Source: Candidatus Dechloromonas phosphorivorans
GTDB lineage: Bacteria; Pseudomonadota; Gammaproteobacteria; Burkholderiales; Rhodocyclaceae
Reading direction: 5' to 3'
DNA length: 64,000 nt
Assembly: GCA_016709495.1 (NCBI GenBank)
Contig: JADJMS010000002.1
Location: 1 to 64,000 of the forward strand
Shown: piece by piece, positions 31,532 through 40,904 of the stretch
Position numbering within the stretch: position 1 is the first letter of the stretch
How the letters are laid out: each line of letters starts with the position of its first letter
Notes under the pieces: generated by a model
The model's database searches: none
What the model was told of the DNA's origin: nothing
What the model saw: only the letters and a program-made list of their open reading frames with translations
Program-made: the position numbers and the translations under genes

Positions 31532-33868
31532 TCAGTCGCTCGGCGGCACACTCAAATCAGGTTTTGGTGGCGGTGCATCAGAGGCTTCGCCAGTCTCCGC
31601 GCCTTCAGCACCTGGTTCACGCGCTGTTTCTTTGGCCGCATTTTCGGCATAAATAAAGTTGCGCCCACGCCCTTCGCCACTGGCTATCAAACCTTCAGGC
31701 GCACTTGGTAACTGAACCGGCACATCACGCAAGGCACGCCCCATGTAGCCAATCCAGATCGGCAACGCGGCCGACCCACCCGTTTCCTTGGCACCTAGTG
31801 TTTTAGGCTGATCAAAACCGACCCAGGCGCAACCGACCACCGTCATCTGGTAGCCGCAGAACCAGGCATCCATATACTCATTGGTCGTTCCCGTTTTTCC
31901 GGCCAAATCCTGACGTTTGAGTGTGACCGATGCCCGCGCTGCTGTACCGTAAATCGTTACGTCACGCAGCATGTTGTCCATCATGAAGGCGTTACGCGGA
32001 TCAATGGCGCGGATTGTCTCCTCCCCGGCAGGCACCGGTGCCGACTGAGCAAGAATCTGATTCTTCTCATCACGTATTTCGCGAATTACGTAAGGGCTGA
32101 TTTTGTATCCACCATTGGCAAACACCGAATAGGCAGTCACCATCTGCCACGGCGTCACTGAGCCAGCACCCAGGGCCATCGTCAGATAAGGTGGATGCTT
32201 GGCCGGATCCAAACCAAAACGTCCAGCATAGTCTTGAGCATAATGCGTACCGATTGATTGCAGGATGCGCACTGACACCATATTTTTTGACTTGGCCAAC
32301 GCAGCTCGCATCTTCATCGGGCCTTCATACTTGCCGTCGTAATTGTGCGGCGCCCAATCCTGAGAACCAGTCTGCGCCGAATTGATAACGATAGGCTCGT
32401 CATTGAAAATACTATTGGGGTTGTAGCCCTTTTCCAGTGATGCCGAATATATGAAGGGCTTGAAACTGGAACCGGGCTGGCGCCAGGCTTGGGTGACGTG
32501 GTTGAACTTGTTGCGGTTGAAATCAAAGCCACCAACCAGTGCACGAATGGCCCCATCTTTCGGGTCGACCGCAACAAATGCCGATTCAACCTCAGGTAAC
32601 TGGGAAATCTGCCAACCTCCCTTGTCGTCTTTCTGGACCCGAACAATTGCCCCACGTTTGATGCGCTTATTAGGAGGCGCTTTGTCATCAAGCATCTTGG
32701 CGGCGAATTTCATGGCGTCACCGCTCAGGGTGATGAGCTCTCCCCCTTTGCGATATACCTTGATTTGTTTTGCATCGGCGGCTAGAACCAGTGCCGGCGC
32801 AAGGTCACCCGTATCCGAAATATCCTGCAAGGCCAAGTCAATCGCCTCATCCTGCTCCGACTTGAAATCCTTCATTTCCAGATAGGACTCTGCCCCACGG
32901 TAACCATGGCGCCGATCGTAATCCATAACACCCTTACGCAAACTGGCGTAAGCCGCCTCCTGCTCGTCCTTGACCAGGGTGGTATAGACCTTCAACCCGC
33001 GCGAATAAACCTCTTCAGGGAAACGTTCGGCAGTAATCTGACGCGCCATCTCAGCAATAAACTCGGCATGAACCGAGTAATCCATCATTTCACGCTTGAT
33101 CACCAGCGCCTCTTTACCGGATTCTTCAAACTGGACATCAGTTATGTAGCCCAGATCGTGCATTCGGCGCAAAACATATTGCTGGCGTATTTTGGCACGC
33201 TTGGGATTCACAATCGGATTATAGGCAGAAGGCGCTTTCGGCAAACCCGCCAACATTGCCGCTTCGGCAATCGAAATATCCTTCAATGGCTTCCCATAAT
33301 AAATCTGGGCTGCAGCCGCAAAACCGTAGGCGCGCTGACCAAGGAAAATCTGATTAATGTATAGCTCGAAAATCTGATCCTTTGAAAGATTGCTCTCTAT
33401 CTTGAATGAGAGCAAAACCTCATAGAGTTTTCGGGTATAGGTTTTTTCGCCAGAAAGAAAGAAGTTACGTGCAACCTGTTGTGTAATGGTCGACGCTCCT
33501 TGTCGCTTGCTGCCACCGGCCAGATTGGTCGCCGCAGCGCGCAAAATGCCCGCGTAGTCGATACCTCCATGCTGGTAAAAGCGATCATCCTCAGCAGCAA
33601 GAATCGCTTGCTTCATGACTTTTGGCACATCACCGATAGTCACTACCGCCCGACGCTCTTCACCAAACTCACCAATCAGGTGACCATCCGCAGAGTAAAT
33701 ACGCAACGGGATTTTTGGTCGATAATCGGTAAGAACATCAAGCGACGGTAAGTTGGGATACGCCATGACAAGAACAATCACGGCAATAGCAATCCCGATG
33801 GCTACCAGACCAAGCAGCAAAACAAAGGGATAAATGGCAACTCTGAGTGCCGTTGGTAGCGAATTCAA
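31532..33868 (-). CDS. mrcA: Penicillin-binding protein 1A, bifunctional peptidoglycan synthase
   Basis: It polymerises and crosslinks peptidoglycan in the periplasm. It has a membrane anchor (VAIYPFVLLLGLVAIGIAIA), a glycosyltransferase family 51 domain with LAAEDDRFYQHGGIDYAGIL and KRQGASTITQQVARNFFLSG, an OB-like insert, and a transpeptidase domain with the active Ser in QPGSSFKPFIYSAS, SKN in ALAKSKNMVSVR and KTGT in DLAGKTGTTNEYMD. The frame is open to 33922, but a TATAAT box lies at 33899-33904, so I place the start at TTG 33868 (LNSLPTALRV); this is uncertain. The protein is about 778 residues. Divergent from pilM, as in many proteobacteria. Confidence 0.9.
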   Translation of the reverse strand: MNSLPTALRVAIYPFVLLLGLVAIGIAIAVIVLVMAYPNLPSLDVLTDYRPKIPLRIYSADGHLIGEFGEERRAVVTIGDVPKVMKQAILAAEDDRFYQHGGIDYAGILRAAATNLAGGSKRQGASTITQQVARNFFLSGEKTYTRKLYEVLLSFKIESNLSKDQIFELYINQIFLGQRAYGFAAAAQIYYGKPLKDISIAEAAMLAGLPKAPSAYNPIVNPKRAKIRQQYVLRRMHDLGYITDVQFEESGKEALVIKREMMDYSVHAEFIAEMARQITAERFPEEVYSRGLKVYTTLVKDEQEAAYASLRKGVMDYDRRHGYRGAESYLEMKDFKSEQDEAIDLALQDISDTGDLAPALVLAADAKQIKVYRKGGELITLSGDAMKFAAKMLDDKAPPNKRIKRGAIVRVQKDDKGGWQISQLPEVESAFVAVDPKDGAIRALVGGFDFNRNKFNHVTQAWRQPGSSFKPFIYSASLEKGYNPNSIFNDEPIVINSAQTGSQDWAPHNYDGKYEGPMKMRAALAKSKNMVSVRILQSIGTHYAQDYAGRFGLDPAKHPPYLTMALGAGSVTPWQMVTAYSVFANGGYKISPYVIREIRDEKNQILAQSAPVPAGEETIRAIDPRNAFMMDNMLRDVTIYGTAARASVTLKRQDLAGKTGTTNEYMDAWFCGYQMTVVGCAWVGFDQPKTLGAKETGGSAALPIWIGYMGRALRDVPVQLPSAPEGLIASGEGRGRNFIYAENAAKETAREPGAEGAETGEASDAPPPKPDLSVPPSD

Positions 33869-33898
33869 GATAAAACAAGCCAAAAATGCGTTGCATGG

Positions 33899-33904
33899 AT
33901 TATA
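33899..33904 (-). promoter_or_regulatory. Candidate -10 box of mrcA (PBP1A)
   Basis: The minus strand reads GGCGTATAATCCATG, an exact TATAAT. TTGACT lies upstream but only 12 bases away, which is too close for a normal -35, so the -35 is unclear. If used, the transcript starts near 33892, which argues against the ATG at 33922 as the start codon. Confidence 0.45.
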
Positions 33905-34025
33905 CGCCGTCGCTCTAGTCAACCGCGAAAACGCTTTACATGCCCAAGGCTTGTTGCTAGCATCTGAAGTGAATTATTGGTTGTTTGCCTAACATCGCAT
34001 TTCTTAAGGACTTTTTGGGGGTCTG

Positions 34026-35111
34026 GTGCGCTTCGATATCTCAGCGTTGTTGAATCCAAAGTCGCGTTCCCTTCTTGGCCTGGACATTAGTTCATCAGCC
34101 GTCAAGATGGTTGAGCTTGCGGCAAGTGGAAAAGAAAGTTATCGCGTCGAGCGTTACGCCATTGTGGTGTTGCCCAAGGATGCCGTGTCTGATGGCAATA
34201 TAGCCAATCTGGATGGCGTCGTAGACGCCGTTAAACGCGCTTGGAAACAGCTCGGCACATCAACCCGCAATGTCGCGATGGCCTTGCCGGGTTCAGCTGT
34301 TATTACCAAGAAAATCATTGTTCCCGCAGGCCTGCGCGAAGACGAACTTGAAGCCCAAGTTGAATCGGAAGCTAATCAGTACATCCCGTTTTCAATCGAT
34401 GAAGTCAATCTTGACTACCAAGTGATTGGCCCGGCACCCGCCGTCCCGGACGAAATCGAAGTCCTGATCGCCGCTTCCAAAAAAGAACGCGTTGAAGACC
34501 GGGTTGCCGTCGCTGACGCCTCGGGACTTAAAGCCGTCGTCATGGATGTCGAATCACTCGCCGCACTTGCCTCTTTCGAGCTAATCGAACGCCAACTACC
34601 TGACAACGGGAAAAATCAAACAATCGCATTGATCGATTCTGGATCAAACGTCATGAACCTGACGGTAATGCGCAATGGCCAACAAATTTATGCCCGAGAA
34701 CAAGCCTTTGGTGGCTCTCAACTGACTCAGGATATTTGCCGCCATTACGGCATGAGCTATGAAGAAGCCGAGCTTGCCAAACGCTCCGGAAATTTACCGG
34801 AGGGTTATGAAACAGAATTGCTCATGCCCTTTATGGAAAACCTGGCACTGGAAGTCTCTCGAGCCCTCCAGTTTTTCTTCACATCCACACAATACAACCA
34901 AGTCGATCACCTTATACTGGCTGGCGGATGTGCGGTTATTCCAGGCATCGATGAAGTCGTTGCAACAAGAACTCAAGTCAGCACTCTGATTGCAAATCCG
35001 TTTGCCAATATGGAACTCTCGGACCGCGTAAAATCTCGTAGCCTGCTCGCCGACTCATCGTCCCTGCTGGTTGCCTGCGGCTTGGCCATGCGGAGGTTTG
35101 ATCCCTCATGA
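34026..35111 (+). CDS. pilM: Type IV pilus assembly protein PilM
   Basis: An actin-like cytoplasmic ATPase-fold protein of the pilus alignment complex that binds the N-terminal peptide of PilN. It has LLGLDISSSAVKMVEL at the phosphate-1 position, NVAMALPGSAVITKKIIVPA, EVNLDYQVIGPAP, TIALIDSGSNVMNLTVMRNG and LILAGGCAVIPGIDEVVATR. At 361 residues it is the standard length. The start is GTG at 34026 with GGGGG upstream. It is first of the pilMNOPQ operon, and each gene overlaps the next by 4 bases. Confidence 0.96.
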   Translation: MRFDISALLNPKSRSLLGLDISSSAVKMVELAASGKESYRVERYAIVVLPKDAVSDGNIANLDGVVDAVKRAWKQLGTSTRNVAMALPGSAVITKKIIVPAGLREDELEAQVESEANQYIPFSIDEVNLDYQVIGPAPAVPDEIEVLIAASKKERVEDRVAVADASGLKAVVMDVESLAALASFELIERQLPDNGKNQTIALIDSGSNVMNLTVMRNGQQIYAREQAFGGSQLTQDICRHYGMSYEEAELAKRSGNLPEGYETELLMPFMENLALEVSRALQFFFTSTQYNQVDHLILAGGCAVIPGIDEVVATRTQVSTLIANPFANMELSDRVKSRSLLADSSSLLVACGLAMRRFDPS

Positions 35112-35677
35112 TACGAATTAACCTCCTGCCTCACCGCGCAGAAGCCAAAAAGGCGAGAAGACAGCAGTTTTTTGTTCTTGCCGGCCTGATCACTGTGCTT
35201 GGCGCATTAGTTGTTTTTGCTATTTACACCGTAATCGCCAGCAATATTTCTGACCAAGACAGCAACAATGAATTCCTTAAGCGCGAGATCGCAGTACTTG
35301 ACAAACAAATAGATCAGATCAAGCGACTAAAAGAACAAACTCAAGCTCTTCTCGCTCGGAAGCAAGTTATCGAAAACCTGCAACGAGATCGAGGTGAAAC
35401 TGTCTATCTCCTTAGCGAATTGGTCAAACAGACACCGGACGGTATTTACTTGAAATCGCTAAAGCAGGATGGCTTAAGGGTAAACCTGACAGGCTACGCG
35501 CAATCAAATGCCCGCGTATCAACTTTGATGAGAAATCTTGAAGCATCGCCTTGGCTGGAAAATCCTCAACTAATTGAAGTCAAGGCTCTAATGCTCAATG
35601 GCCGGCGGATAAATGAATTTGCCATGAACATTTCGATGACTCGGGTCAAACCTGACGACGGGAAGGGCAAAAAATGA
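35108..35677 (+). CDS. pilN: Type IV pilus assembly protein PilN
   Basis: A bitopic inner-membrane protein. The PilM-binding start IRINLLPHRAEAKKARRQQF is followed by one transmembrane helix (FVLAGLITVLGALVVFAIYT), a coiled coil (about residues 50-95) and a periplasmic ferredoxin-like domain (TPDGIYLKSLKQDGLRVNLT). It has 189 residues and pairs with PilO. It overlaps pilM and pilO by 4 bases each. Confidence 0.95.
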   Translation: MIRINLLPHRAEAKKARRQQFFVLAGLITVLGALVVFAIYTVIASNISDQDSNNEFLKREIAVLDKQIDQIKRLKEQTQALLARKQVIENLQRDRGETVYLLSELVKQTPDGIYLKSLKQDGLRVNLTGYAQSNARVSTLMRNLEASPWLENPQLIEVKALMLNGRRINEFAMNISMTRVKPDDGKGKK

Positions 35678-36363
35678 AAATAGCTGCCCCAAGCCTACCA
35701 AAATCTTTGCCAAAGATAGCTGTGCCAAAAATTGATTTCCACTCCATCGTTGACGATTTCAGACATTTAAATCCAAACGATCCTGGTGCTTGGCCAGTCG
35801 TACCCAAGGTCACGGTACTATTGAGTTGGTTTATTCTAATTTTGCTTGCCGGTTGGTGGTTCCTCTGGAACGATCAACTAACCGAACTCGACACCAAGGC
35901 CAAGGAAGAAGAAACCCTCAAACAGCAATTTATTGACAAAAAACGTCAAGCCATCAACCTTGACCTATATACCCAACAGCTAGCTGAAATTGATAGATCT
36001 TTTGGTGCGTTGCTTAAACAACTGCCTAATAGGTCAGAAATAGAGGCGCTATTGATTGAGGTCAACCAAGCGGGTCTCGGTCGAGGTTTACAATTTGAGC
36101 TATTCAAGCCAGGGCAGGAGCAACTTAAAGATTTTTACGCCGAATTACCTATCGCTGTAAAAATCAACGGCGGCTATCATGACTTCGGAACATTTGCCGC
36201 AGACATTGCCAAGCTACCAAGGATCGTTACGCTTAACAACATTTCAATTGCCGCAGGAAAAGATGGCGCATTGACGCTTGATGCAACAACCAAGACCTTC
36301 CGCTATCTGGATGACGAAGAAGTGGCTCGACAAAAGAAAGCCGCACAAGGAGCCAAGAAGTGA
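35674..36363 (+). CDS. pilO: Type IV pilus assembly protein PilO
   Basis: The inner-membrane partner of PilN, 229 residues. A cytoplasmic N-terminus (residues 1-45) is followed by a transmembrane helix (VTVLLSWFILILLAGWWFLW), a coiled coil (LDTKAKEEETLKQQFIDKKR) and a periplasmic domain with LPNRSEIEALLIEVNQAGLG and ELPIAVKINGGYHDFGTFAA, which are family hallmarks. The long Pro/Lys-rich cytoplasmic start is typical of betaproteobacteria. Confidence 0.95.
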   Translation: MKIAAPSLPKSLPKIAVPKIDFHSIVDDFRHLNPNDPGAWPVVPKVTVLLSWFILILLAGWWFLWNDQLTELDTKAKEEETLKQQFIDKKRQAINLDLYTQQLAEIDRSFGALLKQLPNRSEIEALLIEVNQAGLGRGLQFELFKPGQEQLKDFYAELPIAVKINGGYHDFGTFAADIAKLPRIVTLNNISIAAGKDGALTLDATTKTFRYLDDEEVARQKKAAQGAKK

Positions 36364-36902
36364 AGCGACTGACTACAATCGCATTGTGCATTTCGTTGAG
36401 CGCCTGCTCAAGCGGGGAACATGAAACTCTTCGGCAGTGGATGGATGAAAACTCAAAAGATCTTCGTCCCAACATCCCAAAACTTCCTGAAGTGAAGCCC
36501 TATCAGGCTGTTCCATATGACACTCAGAGCTTGCTTGACCCATTCAAAAGCAGCAAGATCGAACCTGAATCAAAATACAAACAAGCTGGGAAGGGGAGCA
36601 TGTTCCAGCCTGATTTTGATGCCAGAGAAATGCGTAATAGTGTGCTTGAAAAGTATCCGCTTGAGTCCCTGAAGATGATTGGTTATTTAAATGTCAACAA
36701 ACGACAATTGGCAGTTATTCAGGTTGATGACAAGGTGAAGCAAGTCAAGATTGGAGAGTACATAGGACTCGATTTTGGCATGGTGACGCAAATTTCTGAT
36801 CGTGAAGTGAAATTACGTGAATTAATACAAGATGCTGCTGGAGACTGGAGCGAGCGCGAAAGCTCGCTTTTCCTGCAGAGCAAGGAGGGAAGCAAGAAAT
36901 GA
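36360..36902 (+). CDS. pilP: Type IV pilus lipoprotein PilP
   Basis: An inner-membrane lipoprotein linking the PilN-PilO complex to the secretin. The lipobox is in TIALCISLSACSSG, followed by a flexible linker and the beta-sandwich domain with EKYPLESLKMIGYLNVNKRQ, LAVIQVDDKVKQVKIGEYIG and GMVTQISDREVKLRELIQDA. It has 180 residues. From here to 39 kb the coding sequence becomes visibly richer in A and T. Confidence 0.95.
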   Translation: MKRLTTIALCISLSACSSGEHETLRQWMDENSKDLRPNIPKLPEVKPYQAVPYDTQSLLDPFKSSKIEPESKYKQAGKGSMFQPDFDAREMRNSVLEKYPLESLKMIGYLNVNKRQLAVIQVDDKVKQVKIGEYIGLDFGMVTQISDREVKLRELIQDAAGDWSERESSLFLQSKEGSKK

Positions 36903-39045
36903 ATTTCTTTAAAAATGCTTTGTCTGTACTAACCGCATCGTTCCTTGTTATATCAAGCAACATTTATGGACAAAATTTATCCTCAAATACGATTGAGACA
37001 ATAAATGTTGCACAACAAGGGCAAGATATTGCAATAAAAATTGATTTAAAAGAACCCATATCTGTCCCACCTGCAGGATTCAGTATTGCAAATCCCGCAA
37101 AATTGCCTTTGATTTTTCCTCTACAACAAATGGCCTAGGCAAAAATTCTCAGTCTATTAACGAAGGTGACTTGCGCAGTTTAAACATTGTTCAAGTAGGC
37201 GAACGCACTAGACTAGTATTAAATCTTGCTCGCAACATGAATTACACAACACGCCTTGAAGGCAAGTCGCTGTATGTCATATTGACGCCACTTACGGGCA
37301 CAGGGGGTTCGTTAGCGCAGCGTGTTACTCACTTTACTACAGAAAGTCTTATTGGGAAAAAGCACTCTGTTCACGATGTTTCCTTTCGACGAGGAAGGGA
37401 TGGTGAAGCAAGAATTGTCGTTGATTTAAGTGATTCAGGAACAGGGATTGATATCCGCCAGCAAGGTACATCACTCGTAGTTGAATTTGCCAAAACAAAT
37501 CTACCAGAACATCTCCGTCGAAAACTAGATGTAACCGATTTTGGAACCCCCGTAACTACGGTTGAAACAAAGACTCAAGGCGACAATACGCTGATGAACA
37601 TTTCACCGAAGGGCTTATGGGAGCATAACGCCTATCAAAGTGACAACCAATTCATCATTGAAGTCAAAAAAATAGTCGAAGATCCAAATAAATTAGTCCA
37701 GGGAACCAAAATTGGCTACCAAGGACCACGAGTTAGCATCAACTATCAAAATGGAGATGTTCGCGCCCTGCTTAGGCTAATGGCTGAAGAACTAGGTTTG
37801 AATGCGGTTATAAGCGAAACGGTTTCAGGCACAACCACCTTGGTTTTGAAAGATGTTCCAGCTGATCAAGTGGTTGACATCATATTTCAGCAAAAGGCGC
37901 TGGATATGAGGAAAAATGGAAATGTTATTCTTATAGCACCAAGAGATGAAATTGCCACAAAGGAAAAACTCGAATTTGAATCGAAGCAGCAAATTGGGGA
38001 ACTTGAACCCTTGCGCACAGAAGCTTTCCAAATTAACTATCAAAAAGCAGAGGCTCTTCAGAAATTACTTACAGACGCCAATCAGCGCATGCTTTCAAAA
38101 CGAGGTAGTGCGGTAGTTGATGCTCGAACTAATACATTATTTATCAATGACACGTCGACAAGACTAGAGGATGTTAGAAAAGTAGTTTCACGAGTTGATG
38201 TTCCGGTACGCCAAGTTATGATCGAGGCGCGAATAGTTGAGGCAAGTGATGCATTTTCACGCAATTTAGGCGTGCGACTAGGTTACAGTAGTCCATATAG
38301 CCAAGGTCCGAGCACAAACAAATTAGCAATCGGTGCTAATTACCAAACAACAGGCCAAAATGTTCAATACATTTCCACGGATCCAGTAACGGGCACCCAA
38401 TCTGTAAAAAGCTTGGTTCAAGGAACACCTAGTTATCCGCTTATGCAGCAAGTTAATTTACCAGCAACCCCAAGAAGTGGAGTAGCTGGAGCTTTATCAT
38501 TTTTACTTTACAATAGTTCATTAACTGAACTTCTGGGCTTAGAAATCACAGCGTTAGAAGCCGATGGCAGAGGGAAAATAATATCGAGTCCCAGAGTAAT
38601 GACAGCAGATCAGGTTGAAGCGCTTATTGAGCAAGGTGTTGAAATTCCATATCAGCAAGCAACCAGTTCCGGCGCGACCAGTGTAGCATTCCGAAAAGCA
38701 AACCTTGCTCTCAAAGTCAAACCACAAATCACACCTGATGGGAAAATCACCCTCACACTCGACGTAAACAAAGACTCACCAAATCCAACACTACAAACAG
38801 GATCAGGTGTTGCCATTGACACAAAGCATGTAAAAACGGAAGTCTTAGTTGATAACGGTGGCACAGTTGTCATAGGTGGGATATATACACAATCAACAAA
38901 AAATCAAACTCAAAAACTTCCGTGGTTAGGCGATATTCCGATGCTGGGCTGGCTATTTAAAAACAATGAAATAATTGATGATAAAACTGAGTTGCTAATA
39001 TTTATTACACCAAAGATTGTCAGTGAAAAACTGGGCATGAACTAA
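36899..39045 (+). CDS. pilQ: Type IV pilus secretin PilQ, one frameshift near 37100
   Basis: The outer-membrane channel through which the pilus passes. A signal peptide (NALSVLTASFLVISSNIYG) leads into an AMIN domain, broken at an A run (37099-37102, four As; five restore NPAKIAFDFSSTTNG). A second AMIN domain, STN/N0 (VSINYQNGDVRALLRLMAEE), N1 (AEALQKLLTDANQRMLSKRG) and the secretin core follow (VMIEARIVEASDAFSRNLGV, IISSPRVMTADQVEALIEQG, VIGGIYTQSTKNQTQKLPWL). The corrected length is about 715 residues. Its base composition is about 32-45% GC in sampled lines, well below flanking genes. It ends in a strong terminator. Confidence 0.93.
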
Positions 39046-39066
39046 ACTAATCTTTATCTGCCTACT

Positions 39067-39092
39067 AGGGCCGGAATTCCGGCCCTTTTTTT
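39067..39092 (+). terminator. Rho-independent terminator of the pilMNOPQ operon
   Basis: AGGGCCGG pairs perfectly with CCGGCCCT around AATT, and a run of seven Ts follows. It lies 22 bases past pilQ and just before aroK. Confidence 0.92.
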
Positions 39093-39122
39093 GTGAATTT
39101 CACCATTGGTTACAATCTATCA

Positions 39123-39650
39123 GTGCAATCGAATCACAACATCTATCTAATCGGCCTAATGGGGGCTGGAAAAACGACTGTAGGGCGCCAGCTTGCAAGG
39201 CGGCTGGGACGACCATTTTTCGACTCCGACCACGAAATTGTGGCCCGAACGGGGGTAGCCATTCCTACAATCTTCGAAATTGAAGGTGAAGACGGTTTCC
39301 GACGTCGGGAGGCACAAACCATTGCTGAACTAACATCAGGTGAAAATCTGGTTATGGCGACCGGCGGCGGGGTAGTGCTTAATCCAGAAAACCGGCAATT
39401 GCTTCATGATACGGGTTGGGTTGTTTATCTTAACGTGCCGCCAGCCCTACTCTTTGAACGTACGCGCCATGACAGAAACCGCCCTTTGCTCAGGGTAGCT
39501 GACCCGTTATCCAAACTGGAAGAGCTTCACGCGATTCGCGATCCTCTTTATAGAGAAATCGCTCACATCACGATCGAGGGTGGTCGCTTAGTGGCCTCCG
39601 GAATAGTTCAGCATCTTTTGCGAGAGTTCAATCGTTTATGCAAACCCTGA
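39123..39650 (+). CDS. aroK: Shikimate kinase
   Basis: It phosphorylates shikimate with ATP in chorismate synthesis. It has a P-loop (IYLIGLMGAGKTTVGRQLAR), the shikimate-binding FFDSDHEIVARTG, GFRRREAQTI, the Gly-rich MATGGGVVLNPENR and the lid Arg in RTRHDRNRPLL. It has 175 residues. The frame is open from a GTG at 39093, but that codon overlaps the T run of the pilQ terminator, so GTG 39123 is the better start. It overlaps aroB by 13 bases. The pilQ-aroK-aroB order is common in proteobacteria. Confidence 0.94.
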   Translation: MQSNHNIYLIGLMGAGKTTVGRQLARRLGRPFFDSDHEIVARTGVAIPTIFEIEGEDGFRRREAQTIAELTSGENLVMATGGGVVLNPENRQLLHDTGWVVYLNVPPALLFERTRHDRNRPLLRVADPLSKLEELHAIRDPLYREIAHITIEGGRLVASGIVQHLLREFNRLCKP

Positions 39651-40720
39651 AAGTGTCGCTCGCCGAGCGCAGCTACCCGATTCATATCGGCGCAGATATC
39701 CTCACTAGGAGTGATCTCCTTTTGCCGCATCTAAAGCAAAAGAAAGCGGTGGTTGTAACCAACGTTACTGTTGCGCCGCTGTATCTTGATCGCCTGATGG
39801 AAACACTTGCCAATATTGATGTTTCTGCGTTGCCAATTATTCTTCAAGACGGCGAGAGCCATAAAAACTGGGAAACGCTCAATCTGATTTTTGACGCCCT
39901 GCTTGACTCACATTGCGAGCGAAGCACGACTTTGATTGCGCTTGGCGGTGGGGTCATCGGTGACATGGGTGGCTTTGCCGCCTCTTGCTATCAGCGTGGC
40001 ATGCCATTTATCCAAATACCGACTACGCTTTTATCCCAAGTCGACTCGTCAGTGGGCGGCAAGACTGCAATCAATCACCCGCTCGGCAAGAACATGATTG
40101 GTGCTTTTTATCAGCCCAAACTGGTGCTAGCTGACATTTCAACACTAGACACTCTTGCCGATCGCGAACTGAGGGCTGGTTTGGCGGAAGTTATCAAATA
40201 TGGGCTGATTCGCGACTCGGATTTTTTTGACTGGCTGGAAATCAATATTGAGGCGCTGCTAAAACGTGATCGTGAAGCGCTGGCATATGCCGTCTATCGT
40301 TCATGTGCCAACAAGGCCGAGGTTGTGGCAGCAGATGAACGCGAAACGGGAGAGCGGGCGCTCCTCAACTTGGGGCACACCTTTGGCCACGCCATTGAGA
40401 CCGGCATGGGCTATGGTGAATGGCTACATGGCGAAGCGGTATCCGCCGGCACGCTCATTGCTATGGATTTATCGCAGCGATTGGGAATGGTTACGGTCGA
40501 CGAGGTTTTTCGGGTAAAAAATATATTCACCCGTGCCGGCCTGCCAATTAGTGCTCCCGGATTGGGTGCCGAGCGTTATCTTGAGTTGATGCGGCATGAC
40601 AAAAAGGTTCAAGACGGGAAATTACGTCTTGTTCTTCTTGAAAAAATTGGAAAAGCAGTCATTTCCGATGCCGCCAGCGAAAAGGAAATACTCGCGTCGA
40701 TCAACGCTGTATGCACCTGA
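39638..40720 (+). CDS. aroB: 3-Dehydroquinate synthase
   Basis: It converts DAHP to 3-dehydroquinate using NAD and a metal ion, the second step toward aromatic amino acids. It has the NAD-binding ALGGGVIGDMGGFAASCYQR, PTTLLSQVDSSVGGKTAINH, KNMIGAFYQPKLVLADI, GLAEVIKYGLIRD and the metal-binding NLGHTFGHAIETGMGYGEWLHGEA region (split here as NLGHTFGHAIE and WLHGEA). It has 360 residues. It begins inside the end of aroK. No dgt or other gene follows before gltB. Confidence 0.96.
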   Translation: MQTLKVSLAERSYPIHIGADILTRSDLLLPHLKQKKAVVVTNVTVAPLYLDRLMETLANIDVSALPIILQDGESHKNWETLNLIFDALLDSHCERSTTLIALGGGVIGDMGGFAASCYQRGMPFIQIPTTLLSQVDSSVGGKTAINHPLGKNMIGAFYQPKLVLADISTLDTLADRELRAGLAEVIKYGLIRDSDFFDWLEINIEALLKRDREALAYAVYRSCANKAEVVAADERETGERALLNLGHTFGHAIETGMGYGEWLHGEAVSAGTLIAMDLSQRLGMVTVDEVFRVKNIFTRAGLPISAPGLGAERYLELMRHDKKVQDGKLRLVLLEKIGKAVISDAASEKEILASINAVCT

Positions 40721-40904
40721 TCGGGGTTTTCGGAATCTCATCCGTGCCGAATTGGTGCATCGCAGCATCTTGAATCGATAGGGTTTTGCCAGTATATTTC
40801 ATGGTTGCCCTAAAATTTTCGCATAGGCCTGAGTCAACATTATGACTTTTGGCTTTTTTTATCGTCAGCCAGTGTTGGCTGAGCACTCTGAAGGAATGCG
40901 TGTG

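Noticed and set aside
40721..40904. Small gene between aroB and gltB
   Set aside because: No frame with a ribosome site; the region contains only possible promoter-like hexamers (TTGCCA ... TAAAAT with an over-long spacer), too weak to call.
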